A program made the position numbers and the translations under genes. A DNA stretch of 64,000 nt. Origin: CAVPFA01 sp963703655. GTDB lineage: Bacteria; Actinomycetota; Acidimicrobiia; Acidimicrobiales; Bog-793. The stretch covers positions 1,736,001 to 1,800,000 of the forward strand of contig CAVPFA010000003.1 of assembly GCA_963703655.1 (NCBI GenBank), given 5' to 3'. Of the stretch, positions 43,301 to 53,000 are shown one piece after another (the stretch's first letter is position 1; each line of letters opens with the position of its first letter). Below the pieces are notes generated by a model. That model did no database searches and was not told where the DNA came from. It saw only the letters and a program-made list of their open reading frames with translations.

Positions 43301-44340
43301 GTGGGCCCGGAGCCGAAGCTGCCTCGAAGCGTCGTCGTCGCTGGGGCAGGAACCATGGGCGTCCGGATCGCCCTTCTGCTGGCTTCGGCCGGCGTCGATG
43401 TGTGCGCGACGGCGCGACGTCAAGGCACGTTGCGTCTTGCGCTCGAGACCCTCCGGTCCGTGCTCGACGAACGCGCCTCGGGCGCCCTTGGCGAGACACC
43501 GGCGAATCGGGCCGACGGTGCACCGGGAACCTCCCCCGAGGAGGTTCTGGCGCGTATCTCCTTCACGACCGACGGCGACGACGAGCTGGCCCGGGCGGAC
43601 CTCGTCATCGAGACCATCAGCGAGGACCTCGCGGACAAGGTTGCCCTTCTCGAGCACATCGGGTCCAGAGTCAGGCCAGACGCGATCGTGACGACCAACA
43701 CATCGTCGCTCGACCTTGCGAGATTGGCCGGCGCGGTGGCTCGGCCGGGTCGCTTCGCCGGCCTTCACTGGTTCAACCCGGCTGACCTCGTCGCGCTCGT
43801 CGAGATCGTCCCTGCCCCGCTCACGGAGGCCTCCGTCGTCCGAACCCTCGAGGGGTGGGCGACCGAGCTCGGCAAGGTGCCGGTGGTGGTTCGTCGAGCG
43901 GTGCCCGGCTTCGTCGCCAACAGGTTGCAGTACGCGCTCTTGCGAGAGGCTTACGCCCTTGTCGCAGCGGGAGTGTGCACCTGGGAGGACGCCGACCTGA
44001 CCGTCACGAGCTGCCTCGGTCCAAGGTGGGCCGCGCTCGGGCCCTTGCAATGCATGGATCTCGCCGGGCTCGACGTTCACCTGGCCGTCGCCCGGGCGCT
44101 GTTCCCCGAACTTGCCGTCGACACCGAGCCTCCTCGTGCGCTCGCGGACTCGTCGAAGCCGGTCACCTGGGCGCCAAGTCGGGCGCCGGGCTGCTCGGCG
44201 TCTACCCGACGAAACGGCGGGAGTTCCTCGCTCGGCTGCGTGACACCACCCTCCGGTGCGTCATGCAGGCTCGCGCAGCGGTGGCGACGGCGGACGAGGA
44301 CCCCCCCGGTGAGCCTCCGGCCGATATCACCTCGTTCTGA
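43301..44340 (+). pseudogene. 3-hydroxyacyl-CoA dehydrogenase-like protein with a one-base frameshift
   Basis: From GTG 43301, SVVVAGAGTMGVRIALLLASAG is the NAD-binding loop. LVIETISEDLADKVALL and TNTSSLDLARLAG are the hallmark blocks of the 3HCDH/UDP-binding group, followed by GLHWFNPADLVALVEIVPAP. VPGFVANRLQYALLREAYAL starts the C-terminal helical domain. At about 44149 the frame is lost. In the next frame LVEAGHLGAKSGAGLLGVYP continues the family perfectly to the stop at 44340. Restoring one C (GACCTC for GACTC) rejoins it to about 346 residues. It may be an assembly error. It probably oxidises a 3-hydroxyacid or its CoA ester. Confidence 0.82.
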
Positions 44341-44360
44341 GCCGCGGGCTGCCCGATCTC

Positions 44361-45119
44361 GTGTCTTTGATCGCCACGCTCGCTGTGGTCGCCGCGGGCC
44401 TCGTCGCGGGCGCCATGAACGTCATCGCCGGCTCCGGTTCCCTGGTCACGTTTCCCACGTTGTTGGCGGTGGGTTTGGCTCCGGTGGTCGCCAATGTCAC
44501 CAACACTGTGGGCTTGGTGCCCGGTTCGCTGAGCGGTGCCGCCGCGTACCGCCGAGAGCTTCAGGGCCAGCGGAGCCGGGCTGTCCGCCTAGGCTCCGCG
44601 TCGGTACTCGGTGGCCTTTCTGGGGCCGGCCTGCTGCTGGCCCTGCCGGGGACGGTCTTCCAGCGCGCCGTGCCCGTTCTGGTCGTGATCGCGTGCACCC
44701 TCATGGCGCTGCAGCCGAGGCTGGGGAAATGGCTTGCGAGGCGGGGCGATCGTCGCCCGCACGGCGGCCTGGCGCTGCTCGCCTCGGTCTTCGCGACGGG
44801 AGTCTACGGCGGTTACTTCGGGGCGGCGCAGGGGGTGATCCTCATCTCCCTGCTCGCCATCTTCATCGACGACGACCTGCAGCGCCTGAACGGGGTGAAG
44901 AACGTGCTTGCTCTGTTCGCGAACGGCGCTGCCGCGCTGTTATTCATCGTGGCCAGCCACATCTCCTGGGAGGCCGCAGGGCTCATCGCCGCCGGCTCGG
45001 TGGTCGGCGGACAGATCGGCGGGATAGTGGGCCGGCGCCTGGCTCCCGGTACGCTGCGGGTCATCGTGGTGGCCGGAGGCCTCGCAGTGGCCGCCCTACT
45101 GTTCGTCAGGTACTGGTAG
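44361..45119 (+). CDS. TSUP (TauE/SafE) family membrane permease
   Basis: The protein has 252 residues and about eight hydrophobic helices. VAGAMNVIAGSGSLVTFPTLL is the first TSUP repeat, and GVYGGYFGAAQGVILISLLA is the second, related half. LNGVKNVLALFANGAAALLF completes the signature. Members export sulfite, sulfoacetate or other small organic anions. It starts at GTG 21 bases after the dehydrogenase with no obvious ribosome site, so it is probably translated by coupling or re-initiation. Substrate unknown. Confidence 0.88.
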   Translation: MSLIATLAVVAAGLVAGAMNVIAGSGSLVTFPTLLAVGLAPVVANVTNTVGLVPGSLSGAAAYRRELQGQRSRAVRLGSASVLGGLSGAGLLLALPGTVFQRAVPVLVVIACTLMALQPRLGKWLARRGDRRPHGGLALLASVFATGVYGGYFGAAQGVILISLLAIFIDDDLQRLNGVKNVLALFANGAAALLFIVASHISWEAAGLIAAGSVVGGQIGGIVGRRLAPGTLRVIVVAGGLAVAALLFVRYW

Positions 45120-45128
45120 GGGCAGACC

Positions 45129-45545
45129 GTGGTCAGAGAGCCGCAAGAGCTGGCAATCGAGTGGCGGGACGCGCTCATGGCCAGAGACGCGGCGCGCTTC
45201 GCCCGCATGTTCGCGCTCGATGGAGTCATGATCGACGTCGAGCACCGGACACCTGACGGCCGCGAGGCCCGCCCACTTCGCGGGAGGGACGAAATCGAGG
45301 ACGTCACCCGGCAGTGGTGCAGCTCGACCGGAGACTTCGAGTACACGGTGAACGGTGTCATCGCGGAGGGCGATCGCGTTGCGGTTCGATGGACCTACGA
45401 GTGGGAGACGGGTTCAGGCCCTCAACAGGTGGATGGCCTGACCTGGCTCGATTGCCGTGACGGCGAGATCGTGCATGCGACCGTGTGCTTCGATTCGCTC
45501 CGTTTCTTCGGATCCACGGCTGGAGAAGCCCGGCCTCGTCAATGA
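45129..45545 (+). CDS. SnoaL-like (NTF2-fold) protein
   Basis: The protein has 138 residues, from GTG with TAGGGGC upstream. LAIEWRDALMARDAARFARMFALDGVM, then RGRDEIEDVTRQWCSS and VAVRWTYEW, are typical of the SnoaL/NTF2 cone fold. Such proteins are small hydrolases, isomerases or ligand binders. It is 9 bases after the TSUP permease. Its last seven bases overlap the end of the convergent nitrile hydratase accessory gene. Specific role unknown. Confidence 0.75.
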   Translation: MVREPQELAIEWRDALMARDAARFARMFALDGVMIDVEHRTPDGREARPLRGRDEIEDVTRQWCSSTGDFEYTVNGVIAEGDRVAVRWTYEWETGSGPQQVDGLTWLDCRDGEIVHATVCFDSLRFFGSTAGEARPRQ

Positions 45546-45802
45546 CCGAGAAGCGCGGTCTCGTCAATGAAGCGATCGAGAGCCATCACCCAGCTGTCCC
45601 AATAAGGCCGATACGGGTCGTTCTTGACAGCGGCCATCAGCTGGCGACGGAAGTCGTCCCATTCATGGCCCGTGCGCTCGACCGTTAGAACGGCCATCGC
45701 GAGCGCCCGCGCCTGCCACGGCGCGTCGAACACGGGCGCGCCGTTCGAGCGGGGCAGCGACGGCTCGGCGAAGGCGGCGTCGAGCGGGCTCTTCGCGCTC
45801 AC
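45539..45802 (-). CDS. Nitrile hydratase accessory/activator protein
   Basis: The protein has 87 residues from GTG 45802, overlapping the alpha-subunit stop. APVFDAPWQARALAMAVLTVERTG, then WDDFRRQLMAAVKND and YWDSWVMALDRFI, resemble the N-terminal part of nitrile hydratase beta subunits and the small activator proteins. In cobalt enzymes the activator escorts the metal-loaded alpha subunit into the complex. Order beta-alpha-accessory supports this role. Confidence 0.85.
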   Translation of the reverse strand: MSAKSPLDAAFAEPSLPRSNGAPVFDAPWQARALAMAVLTVERTGHEWDDFRRQLMAAVKNDPYRPYWDSWVMALDRFIDETALLGH

Positions 45803-46393
45803 CCGCGGGTGACGCCGATCATGGCGTCTCGAGTGACGAGGCCGGCGAGTTCCTCCTCCGACATCGCGTCGGTTCCCTCTGGGCGCATCGGCAGCACGAG
45901 GTAGCGCACCTCAGCCGATGAGTCCCAAACCCTGATCTCGACGTCGTCCGGGATCGAGCAGCCCATCTCGGCGAGCACGATCCGTGGCTCGCGGACCATC
46001 CGGGACCGGTACGGGGGGCTCTTGTACCAGTTCGGCGGCAAGCCGAGCACAGGCCACGGGTAGCAGGAGCAAAGTGTGCAGACGACGACGTTGTGGACCT
46101 CCGGCGTGTTCTCGAGGACGACCATGTGGTCGCCCTCTGGGCCGCCAAAGCCGAGCTCGGCGATGGCGGTGGTGCCGTCCGCCAGGAGGCGGGCGCGGTA
46201 GGCGGGGTCGGACCATGCCGCGGGCGACCACCTTGGCGCCGTTCATCGGACCAACCTGGTGCTCGAAATGCTCGATCCAACTGTCTATGTCCGCCCTGCC
46301 GAGAATGCCTTTCTCGATCAGCAGGTCTTCGAGGACGCCCACTCGATCCTCGACCGGCGTCGTCGGCGAGCGGTGGTGGTGGTCTTCACTCAC
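45799..46393 (-). pseudogene. Cobalt-type nitrile hydratase alpha subunit with a one-base frameshift
   Basis: From GTG 46393 (overlapping the beta stop) the protein begins SEDHHHRSP and continues through VLEDLLIEKGILGRADID and GPMNGAKVVAR. There, near 46218-46221, the frame breaks. WSDPAYRARLLADGTTAIAE and GFGGPEGDHMVVLENTPEVH continue in the next frame to the stop at 45799. Removing one G (CGCGGCATGG to CGCGCATGG) restores about 197 residues. VCTLCSC is the metal motif; Thr at the third-but-one position marks cobalt enzymes. The gene would hydrate nitriles to amides. Frameshift real or error unknown. Confidence 0.88.
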
Positions 46394-47006
46394 CGGCGTC
46401 CTCGAGGTAGCTCTCCCACAAGTCCACATGAACCGGGTCGCCGGGAGCCCCCCACAGTTCGGACGCCTCGAAGCGCACCGAATAGGTCGGTTCGTCTCGA
46501 CGCCGGTCGCAATGGACCTCGACGTCGGGCAGCGAGAACACTCCGTCAAGGCGCGCCACGATCCCCCGCTTCCCCCGCACGTAACGCGGCGCGCGCGTAT
46601 GGCCGAGCGGGTGGAAATTGCGGACGTGGACATGGTCACCGACGGTGTAGCGGTGCCTGTCGGAGGACGGGCCCGGATCACTCAATCGCGAGGCACGAAT
46701 CGGCCGCGATACGGCGAACGCAGATCCCAACCGGTCGTCGAGCTCCCGCTGGCTGATCACGCCCTCTTCCACGAGGGCCGTGGCTGTCCCGGTCAACCAA
46801 TGCTCGTAGTAGGGCGAAGCCAGATACCAGGCGGGGTCCATGCGCTCGATGCAGTGGCGGTGTCCCTTCATGTGCCCGGCCAGAAAGGCCGTCATCGTCA
46901 ACCCTGCCATGCGGCGCTCCCAGTCGAGGTGAAACACCGGTTCACCGGCCTCGACCTCGACGGTCCCGAAGCCTTGCACGCCTCCCATGTCGTGAATCCC
47001 GTCCAC
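46386..47006 (-). CDS. Nitrile hydratase beta subunit
   Basis: The protein has 206 residues from GTG. MDGIHDMGGVQGFGTVEVEA is the conserved beta-subunit opening. ERMDPAWYLASPYYEHWLTG is the helical core, and the C-terminal SH3-like barrel runs from YTVGDHVHVRNFHPLGHTRA to VHVDLWESYLEDAGE. With the alpha subunit it forms the active site. First gene of the operon, as in cobalt-type clusters. The 91-base region to the divergent gene at 47098 should hold its promoter. Confidence 0.92.
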   Translation of the reverse strand: MDGIHDMGGVQGFGTVEVEAGEPVFHLDWERRMAGLTMTAFLAGHMKGHRHCIERMDPAWYLASPYYEHWLTGTATALVEEGVISQRELDDRLGSAFAVSRPIRASRLSDPGPSSDRHRYTVGDHVHVRNFHPLGHTRAPRYVRGKRGIVARLDGVFSLPDVEVHCDRRRDEPTYSVRFEASELWGAPGDPVHVDLWESYLEDAGE

Positions 47007-47097
47007 CTGAGGCAGTTAAGCGTCAGCCGCCGGGCCAGGTCAACAAATCCCCGTAGGCATGCGACTTCTAGGAACCCGCCCGCTAACCTCTGAGGTC

Positions 47098-47637
47098 ATG
47101 GGTGTCGCCTTCGTCGCACATTGCCTCTTGAATCAGAACGCGAAAGTAAAGGGGGGCGCCAAGACGGAAGGTGTGTACCCGCCCCTGGTGGAGGTCCTCC
47201 GCGCGGAGGGCTGGCGCATCGAGCAGATGCCCTGTCCCGAGCTCACCTTCACAGGTGTCAACCGGTTCTGGGCAGTCCGCGAACAGTACGACACCACGGC
47301 GCACAGGCGGCACTGCCGGCGTCTCGCCTCGTCGGTCGCCGGCGCCATCGCCGCCCAGGTGGAAAAAGGCGAGGAGGTCGCGCTCATCGGGCTCGAAGGC
47401 AGCCCCTCGATGGGCGTATGCGTGACGAGCTCGGACCCGTCGCGCGGCGGCCGGCCGGTGTGGGCTGACGGCACGCCCGAGCTCGCGCCCGGAGAGGGCA
47501 TCTTCGTCGAGGAGCTGCGCGCGGAGCTCGCGCGGAGGGGCATTCCCATGCCGCGCGTGGCCGGCGTCACCCACGCGCTGCCGGACCACGACGCGGCGAG
47601 CGAGCGGGCCAGTCTGACCGAGGTCCTCGAGAGTTGA
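47098..47637 (+). CDS. TudS-related putative desulfidase (CD3072-like)
   Basis: The protein has 179 residues from ATG 47098; a start at 47059 would add 13 unconserved residues. VAFVAHCLLNQNAKVKGGAK carries the first conserved cysteine. EQMPCPELTFTGVNRFWAV carries the second and GVCVTSSDP the third. TudS-type enzymes use three cysteines to hold an iron-sulfur cluster that removes sulfur from thiouracil-like compounds. The assignment is by pattern recognition. TAACCT lies 9-14 bases before the ATG, so the leader is at most a couple of bases. Divergent from nitrile hydratase. Confidence 0.65.
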   Translation: MGVAFVAHCLLNQNAKVKGGAKTEGVYPPLVEVLRAEGWRIEQMPCPELTFTGVNRFWAVREQYDTTAHRRHCRRLASSVAGAIAAQVEKGEEVALIGLEGSPSMGVCVTSSDPSRGGRPVWADGTPELAPGEGIFVEELRAELARRGIPMPRVAGVTHALPDHDAASERASLTEVLES

Positions 47638-48005
47638 CCGAACGCGATCGCCGGTCCTTTCGGATCGCGCTCGTCGCCGACCGCTACGTGAACCCGCCGC
47701 ACGGCGGATTCGACGGGCTGGCGGCATGTTCGGCCGCCGGCTGGGGCGTCATGCAATTGCCGGCCGAGGAGTACCACCTCGAGGTGGCGGCGCCGATGCT
47801 CGTCCAGGTTGCCGAACAGGCCGAGGAGTTCCACAGGCACGGGTACGACGTCGTCCTGGTCGGTCAGAGGGCGGGGCTGCGCGAGGCGCTCGCGGCCGTC
47901 GGCATGAAAATGCCGGTCCAGGTCCGACCGAAGAACGCCGCCCAGCTCATCTCCTTCCTGGAGGCCAGGCCCGTTCCCCTGGCGGCCCGTCCCGACTCGG
48001 GCTGA
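47634..48005 (+). CDS. Small conserved protein of unknown function
   Basis: The protein has 123 residues from TTG 47634, overlapping the stop of the TudS-related gene as TTGA. FRIALVADRYVNPPHGGFDGL and then GYDVVLVGQRAGLREALAAVG suggest a small alpha/beta fold. No motif points to a reaction. Tight coupling suggests it works with the putative desulfidase. It ends 46 bases before the end of the convergent recD. Confidence 0.6.
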   Translation: MTERDRRSFRIALVADRYVNPPHGGFDGLAACSAAGWGVMQLPAEEYHLEVAAPMLVQVAEQAEEFHRHGYDVVLVGQRAGLREALAAVGMKMPVQVRPKNAAQLISFLEARPVPLAARPDSG

Positions 48006-48051
48006 TGCCAGCGGCGCAAGGCCCCGGTCCCCGTTGGCCGGTGGTGACTGG

Positions 48052-50055
48052 TCAACCAGAGTCTCCCCACAGCGCCCGGCGAAGTCCGGACGCCCTGGCG
48101 ATCGGCCGCCTGATCGCGGATCGAATCGCGTCTTCGGTACCCGCGACGAGAACCTTCCGCTGGGCCCTCGTGACGGCGGTGTAGAGGAGCTCACGGGTCA
48201 GGATCGGGGAGTCGGGGTGTGGGAGCAGGATGGCGACCGTGCCGAACTGTGAGCCCTGGGCCTTGTGGACGGTCATCGCGTAAACCGTGTCGACCGAGGC
48301 GAGCCGAGTAGGGCTGACTTCGACGACTCCGCCACCGCGTTCGAAGGCTGCTACCACCCGGCCGGGACGGCCGGTGAGGCCCGCTCCGGGCCGCTCGACC
48401 ACCACATCGCCGGGTCCTGCGGCGCCCAAGACGCCGGGGCTGTCTGTGGCCCCGACGACGGGCGGGGCGGCGATCACGATGCCGGTGTCGCCGTTGTACA
48501 GCCGCAGGCTGTAGTCGTTCTCGGTCACGAGCAGCGGCCGGCCGACGTACCACGCTCCCTCGTTGCCGAACCCCTCGATCTCTTCGGCGAGCCAACCTTC
48601 GACTGTGGAAGTCCAGCTGGACACGCCTTCTGGCCCGCGGCGGTGCGCGCAGAGTAGGCGGAAAGAGCCCAGTTCCCTGATGGCCTCGGCGGCGAGACCG
48701 TCCCGAGCGGCCTCGATCAGGCGGCGACCGTTTGTCACCGCCGCTTCGCGCACCGCTGCGATCTTGGCCGACGCCCCGTCAGACGCGACGTCGACGTCAG
48801 TCCATTGCACCTCGGGTTCGCCGGCCCCGAGAAGCGAGATGGCGGCGTCTCCATCGCCCGCTTGAATCGCTTCTGCGAGCCGGCCGATGTTCTCTCCGAA
48901 GCGGTAGACGTGCCGGAGCACCACCACGCCATCGCCGATCGGACTGCCGGAAGACGGGCTGGACGCCGGCACGGCCTGCTCGGTCGCAGCGGCCAGATCC
49001 CGGCGGGCCTCCGCCCTCATCAACAGTCCGCGACCGGCCGGGCCGACGACGTCTCCGAGCACGGCTCCGGCCTCGACAGAGGCGAGCTGTTCCGGATCGC
49101 CGACCAGGACGAGACGGGCATCGGGGCGCACCGCTTCGACCAGCCGGGCCATCAGCGACAGCGACAGCATCGAGGTCTCGTCGACCACGACCACGTCGTG
49201 CGCCAGACGATTCAACCTGTTGTGACGGAACCGGCTGTGGTTTGCCGGGTTCCAACCGAGCAGGCGGTGCAGCGTCGAGCCTCGGAGCTGCTCGAGGAGT
49301 GCCCGCGTGGCCGTGCCGACGGGCAACTTGTCCGCCTCCTCGTGCACGGCCTCCTCCAGGCGAGCGGCTGCCTTGCCAGTCGGTGCCGCCAGTGCCATTA
49401 GGGGGGGCCGGCGCCCAGCTCTGGAGGCCTGATCGGCGAGCAGGGCCAAGACCCGGGCCACCGTCGTCGTCTTGCCCGTGCCAGGCCCGCCCGCGATAAC
49501 CGAGAAACGGCGAAGGACCGCCGAGCCCGCAGCCAGCCTCTGGAAGTCCGGATCGGTCTCGCTGGGAAAGAGCCTTTCCAGCCCGGATGCGAGCAACTCG
49601 ATGTTCACTCCTTGAGCAGGCGGATCGGCGAGCGCGAGCAGGTCGGCGGCCACCTGCCGCTCCTCGGACCAGAAGCGGCTCAAGTACAGGGTCGTTCCTT
49701 CCAGCTGCAGCGGGCGCTCGGCTCCCACGAGCGCACTGGAGCCGAGCCGACGGATCCAGTCGCCTTGCTCGGGCCAACTCAGTTCCTGGAGGTCGATCGG
49801 GTCGTCGAGGTCGGTGGCGGCCGTCGTGCGGATCGTGGCGAGGTCCACGCAGACGTGACCAAGGCGAGGAGCACGCACGGCGAAGGCAGCAGCCAGCAGA
49901 GCAGCCTCGTCGTCGGTGTCGCCCAGCTGCCCGAGCCGGAGCGCCACGTGTACATCGGCGGCTGTCAGCACGCCCGACTCGTTGAATTCTCGCAGCAAGC
50001 CGCCGGCTCGCCGGGCGAGACGGGCGTCGAACGCGCCGGCGTCGAGCACGCTCAC
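48052..50055 (-). CDS. recD: Exodeoxyribonuclease V alpha subunit RecD
   Basis: The protein has 667 residues from GTG 50055, overlapping the recB stop as GTGA. Walker A is IAGGPGTGKTTTVARVLALL, motif II is DVVVVDETSMLSLSLM, and VYAMTVHKAQGSQFGTVAI is motif V/VI of the SF1B helicase. LYTAVTRAQRKVLVAGT is the final helicase motif. RecD is the fast 5'-3' motor of the RecBCD complex that resects double-strand breaks. Long in-frame sequence upstream of the start overlaps recB and is rejected. Confidence 0.93.
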   Translation of the reverse strand: MSVLDAGAFDARLARRAGGLLREFNESGVLTAADVHVALRLGQLGDTDDEAALLAAAFAVRAPRLGHVCVDLATIRTTAATDLDDPIDLQELSWPEQGDWIRRLGSSALVGAERPLQLEGTTLYLSRFWSEERQVAADLLALADPPAQGVNIELLASGLERLFPSETDPDFQRLAAGSAVLRRFSVIAGGPGTGKTTTVARVLALLADQASRAGRRPPLMALAAPTGKAAARLEEAVHEEADKLPVGTATRALLEQLRGSTLHRLLGWNPANHSRFRHNRLNRLAHDVVVVDETSMLSLSLMARLVEAVRPDARLVLVGDPEQLASVEAGAVLGDVVGPAGRGLLMRAEARRDLAAATEQAVPASSPSSGSPIGDGVVVLRHVYRFGENIGRLAEAIQAGDGDAAISLLGAGEPEVQWTDVDVASDGASAKIAAVREAAVTNGRRLIEAARDGLAAEAIRELGSFRLLCAHRRGPEGVSSWTSTVEGWLAEEIEGFGNEGAWYVGRPLLVTENDYSLRLYNGDTGIVIAAPPVVGATDSPGVLGAAGPGDVVVERPGAGLTGRPGRVVAAFERGGGVVEVSPTRLASVDTVYAMTVHKAQGSQFGTVAILLPHPDSPILTRELLYTAVTRAQRKVLVAGTEDAIRSAIRRPIARASGLRRALWGDSG

Positions 50056-53000
50056 GCGCTCGGCCGCCCACGGTCGAAGAGATCGCTCAGCGCCTCGACC
50101 AACGATCCCGGCGGCTGCCAGGACCAGACCCCGCAAGGCTGCCCGTCGACGACCGGGAACTCGGGGCTGCTCATGCCGCGCAGGAACAGGTAGAGCGCTC
50201 CCCACAAGTTGCGCTCCGGGTCGTACGACCTGAGCCGCCACCGCAGATAACGGTGCAGGGCGACTGTGTACAAAAGGGCCTGCAGCGGGTAATGCGCCGC
50301 CTCCATCTCGGCCAGAACCGCCGCCGGCCGGTAGTTCCACGCCGTCAGCGGCTCGCCGGCCCGCCCGAGCCGGTTGGTCTTGTAGTCGACGATCACGAAG
50401 CGCTCGTCCGGCAGGCGGAACACCAGGTCGAGGCTGCCGGTGAGGTAGCCGCGAAGTGTCGGGGCAAGCGAGGGATCGGCGAGGCGCTGTGCGTACCTGG
50501 CCATGGGATCGTCCGCCCGCACGTGGGAAGCCAGCAGTTCGGCAATGTCGGCGACCGCCAGGTCCCCTCTGGGCGTGTCGCCCCCGAGCAGCGGAAGCTC
50601 GAAGGTCATCTCGTCGAGACGGTCACGGCGGTCGATTTCGCGCAACCGGGGACCGTGCGGCAGCACGAGGAGCGGTGTCTCGACGGCGACTCGGAGGCCC
50701 CGGACGACTGCTTCGAGATCGCCGAGGTCCAGGTGCTGCCAGGACAGCTGGGCATCGAGCGCAGCGCGCAGCTCGCCGTCCAGATCGGCTGCGGCGAAGT
50801 CGGTCGCCTCCATCACGGCGTGAACGAGCGTCCCGACGCGTGTACCGGCTGGCATGTCGGCCAGCAGCAGCGGCACGGCTCGCAAACGGCTCGCGCTGCC
50901 GGCCGACTCGACGCCGGCCAACGCCTCCCCGCCGGCCAACGAGCCGCCGGCCAACGCCTCGCCGTCGGCCGCAGCTGGGACGGGCGAGTCGGTGACGGAC
51001 TCGTCGGTGACGACGTCTTCTTCGTCCGGCTCGCTCCCCACGGCCGACTCGTGGCTGGCCTGGGTGATGCTCGAGTACGAGGCTCGCCGCCAGCCCCAGT
51101 CGAGAGCTCGGTCGAACGAGTCGGCCTCGAGGTTCGGGGGCGCCGGCACGGCGCCCGTCCAGCGGAGGGCTTCGACAGGGGCGACCCGCTCGACGCTGAT
51201 CCCACCGCCTAGCTCCGAAAGTCGTGCGGCCACCGCGTCGTCCGCGAGCGGCCGCTTCCCGAAGGCGCTCACGACGCCGTTCTGGTCTCGGGCGAACAAC
51301 AGCCGACCGAGGGGAGAATTCTTGCTCTCGTGCGAGCCTGCCCACCAGAGGACCGCCTGATGCTTGGCCCGCGTCAAGGCGACGTAGAGCAACCGGAGGT
51401 CCTCGCCCATCTGCTCCTCGCGGGCGAGCTCCTGGTTGCGGGTGAAGTACTCGCCTTCGTCCACGATTCCGACATCGATGGTGCGGGCCAAGCCGTTGTC
51501 AGGATCGTGGAACACCGGCACGTTGTCCTTGGGGCTGTAGGAGTCCCAGGGATAGGGGCAGTACACCACCGGGAACTCGAGGCCTTTGCTCCGGTGGATC
51601 GTCAGCACCTGCACTGCTTCGGCGTCGGACTCGAGTCGCCGGCTGCGGTCCTCGTTGTTCGCATCCCGGTCGGCTTCGGCGATCCGCCGGCGCAGCCACG
51701 CACCGAGCGCCGTGGAGCCGAGGCCCTCCGACGAGGCCGCGGCGTGGAGCAGCTGGCCGATGTGGCGCAGGTCGGTCAGAAACCTCTCGCCGGAAGGACG
51801 GGCGAGCACGCGCGCCGGCAGCCGCCGGCTCGCGGTCACGTTCTCCAGCAGAGCGGCGACTCCTCGCCGCCGCAGGAGAGCGGCCCAGTCGTGCAAGCAC
51901 CAATGGAGGTCTTCCCACCTCTCGTTGCTCGCGGTCGCAACCTCCACGGGCTCCCACCCGACGAAGCTGGTCAGTGCGGCCGACGCAGCACGGTCGGGCG
52001 ACGTCGGCCGTTCCAGGGCGTCGAGCAGCCTCACCCACTCTTTAGCGGGACCGGTCGCGAAGACGCTGCCGGCGCCGCCGATCACGGCCGGAACCGATGC
52101 CTGGTGCAGCGCGTGCTGCACGATCAGGGCTTCGCGATTGCTCCGAACGAGCACCGCGACATGGCCGGGCCGAACGGGTTCACGCGCGACCTCGGATCCG
52201 TCCCCCCGGCGCTCGGCGACCTCGGCGCCCGAGGACAAGAGGCGGACCACCTCAGCCGCCACGTCGTCGGCGACCAGGGCGAGCGCCGAGGACTTCGCCG
52301 CAAAGCCCTTCGCCGTCAGTCCGACGAGCCCGTCGGCGCGGTGCAGGATCCGCACCCGTAACGCAGCTTGGCTTGGCGCGCCGATCAGGCGTGAAGCACG
52401 GTTCGCATCGGCGGCCCGGACGCTCCGGTAGGCGATGCCCTCGTGGCCGAGCTGGCTGTGGGCGAACAAGGCGTCGTAGGCCTCGATGAGCGCTCCGTCG
52501 CTTCGCCAGTTCACCGACAGCGTGGCTTTGGAGGCCGTGGACTTCGCGGCTTCGAGGTAGGCGAAGACGTCGGCGCCCCGGAAGGCGTAGATCGCTTGTT
52601 TCGGGTCCCCTATGAGCACGAGCGTCGATCCGCCCTCGCCGAATGCCCGTCGCATGATCTCCCACTGGACAGGGTCGGTGTCCTGAAACTCGTCGACGAG
52701 GACGACCTCGTAGCGGGCGCGCACGCGCGAGCGCGCCGCCGGGCCCCTCACAGGATCGGCGAGGGTGTCGCGCAGCCGGATCAGGATGTCGTCGTACGTC
52801 AGGACCTGGGTGAGCCGCTTGCGCCGGTCGATCTCGCCCCGCACCGCCTCGGCCAGGCGCCGGCGGATGGCTCTCGAGTCCCGGTCGTCGCTGAGCGGCG
52901 GCACGATGGCCGCCGTCGGATGATCGAGCACGCGCTCGCCGATCCTCAGCGCCTCGCTGCGGTCGAACACCAGGTCGTCAGGACGAGCCCAGAAACGCCG

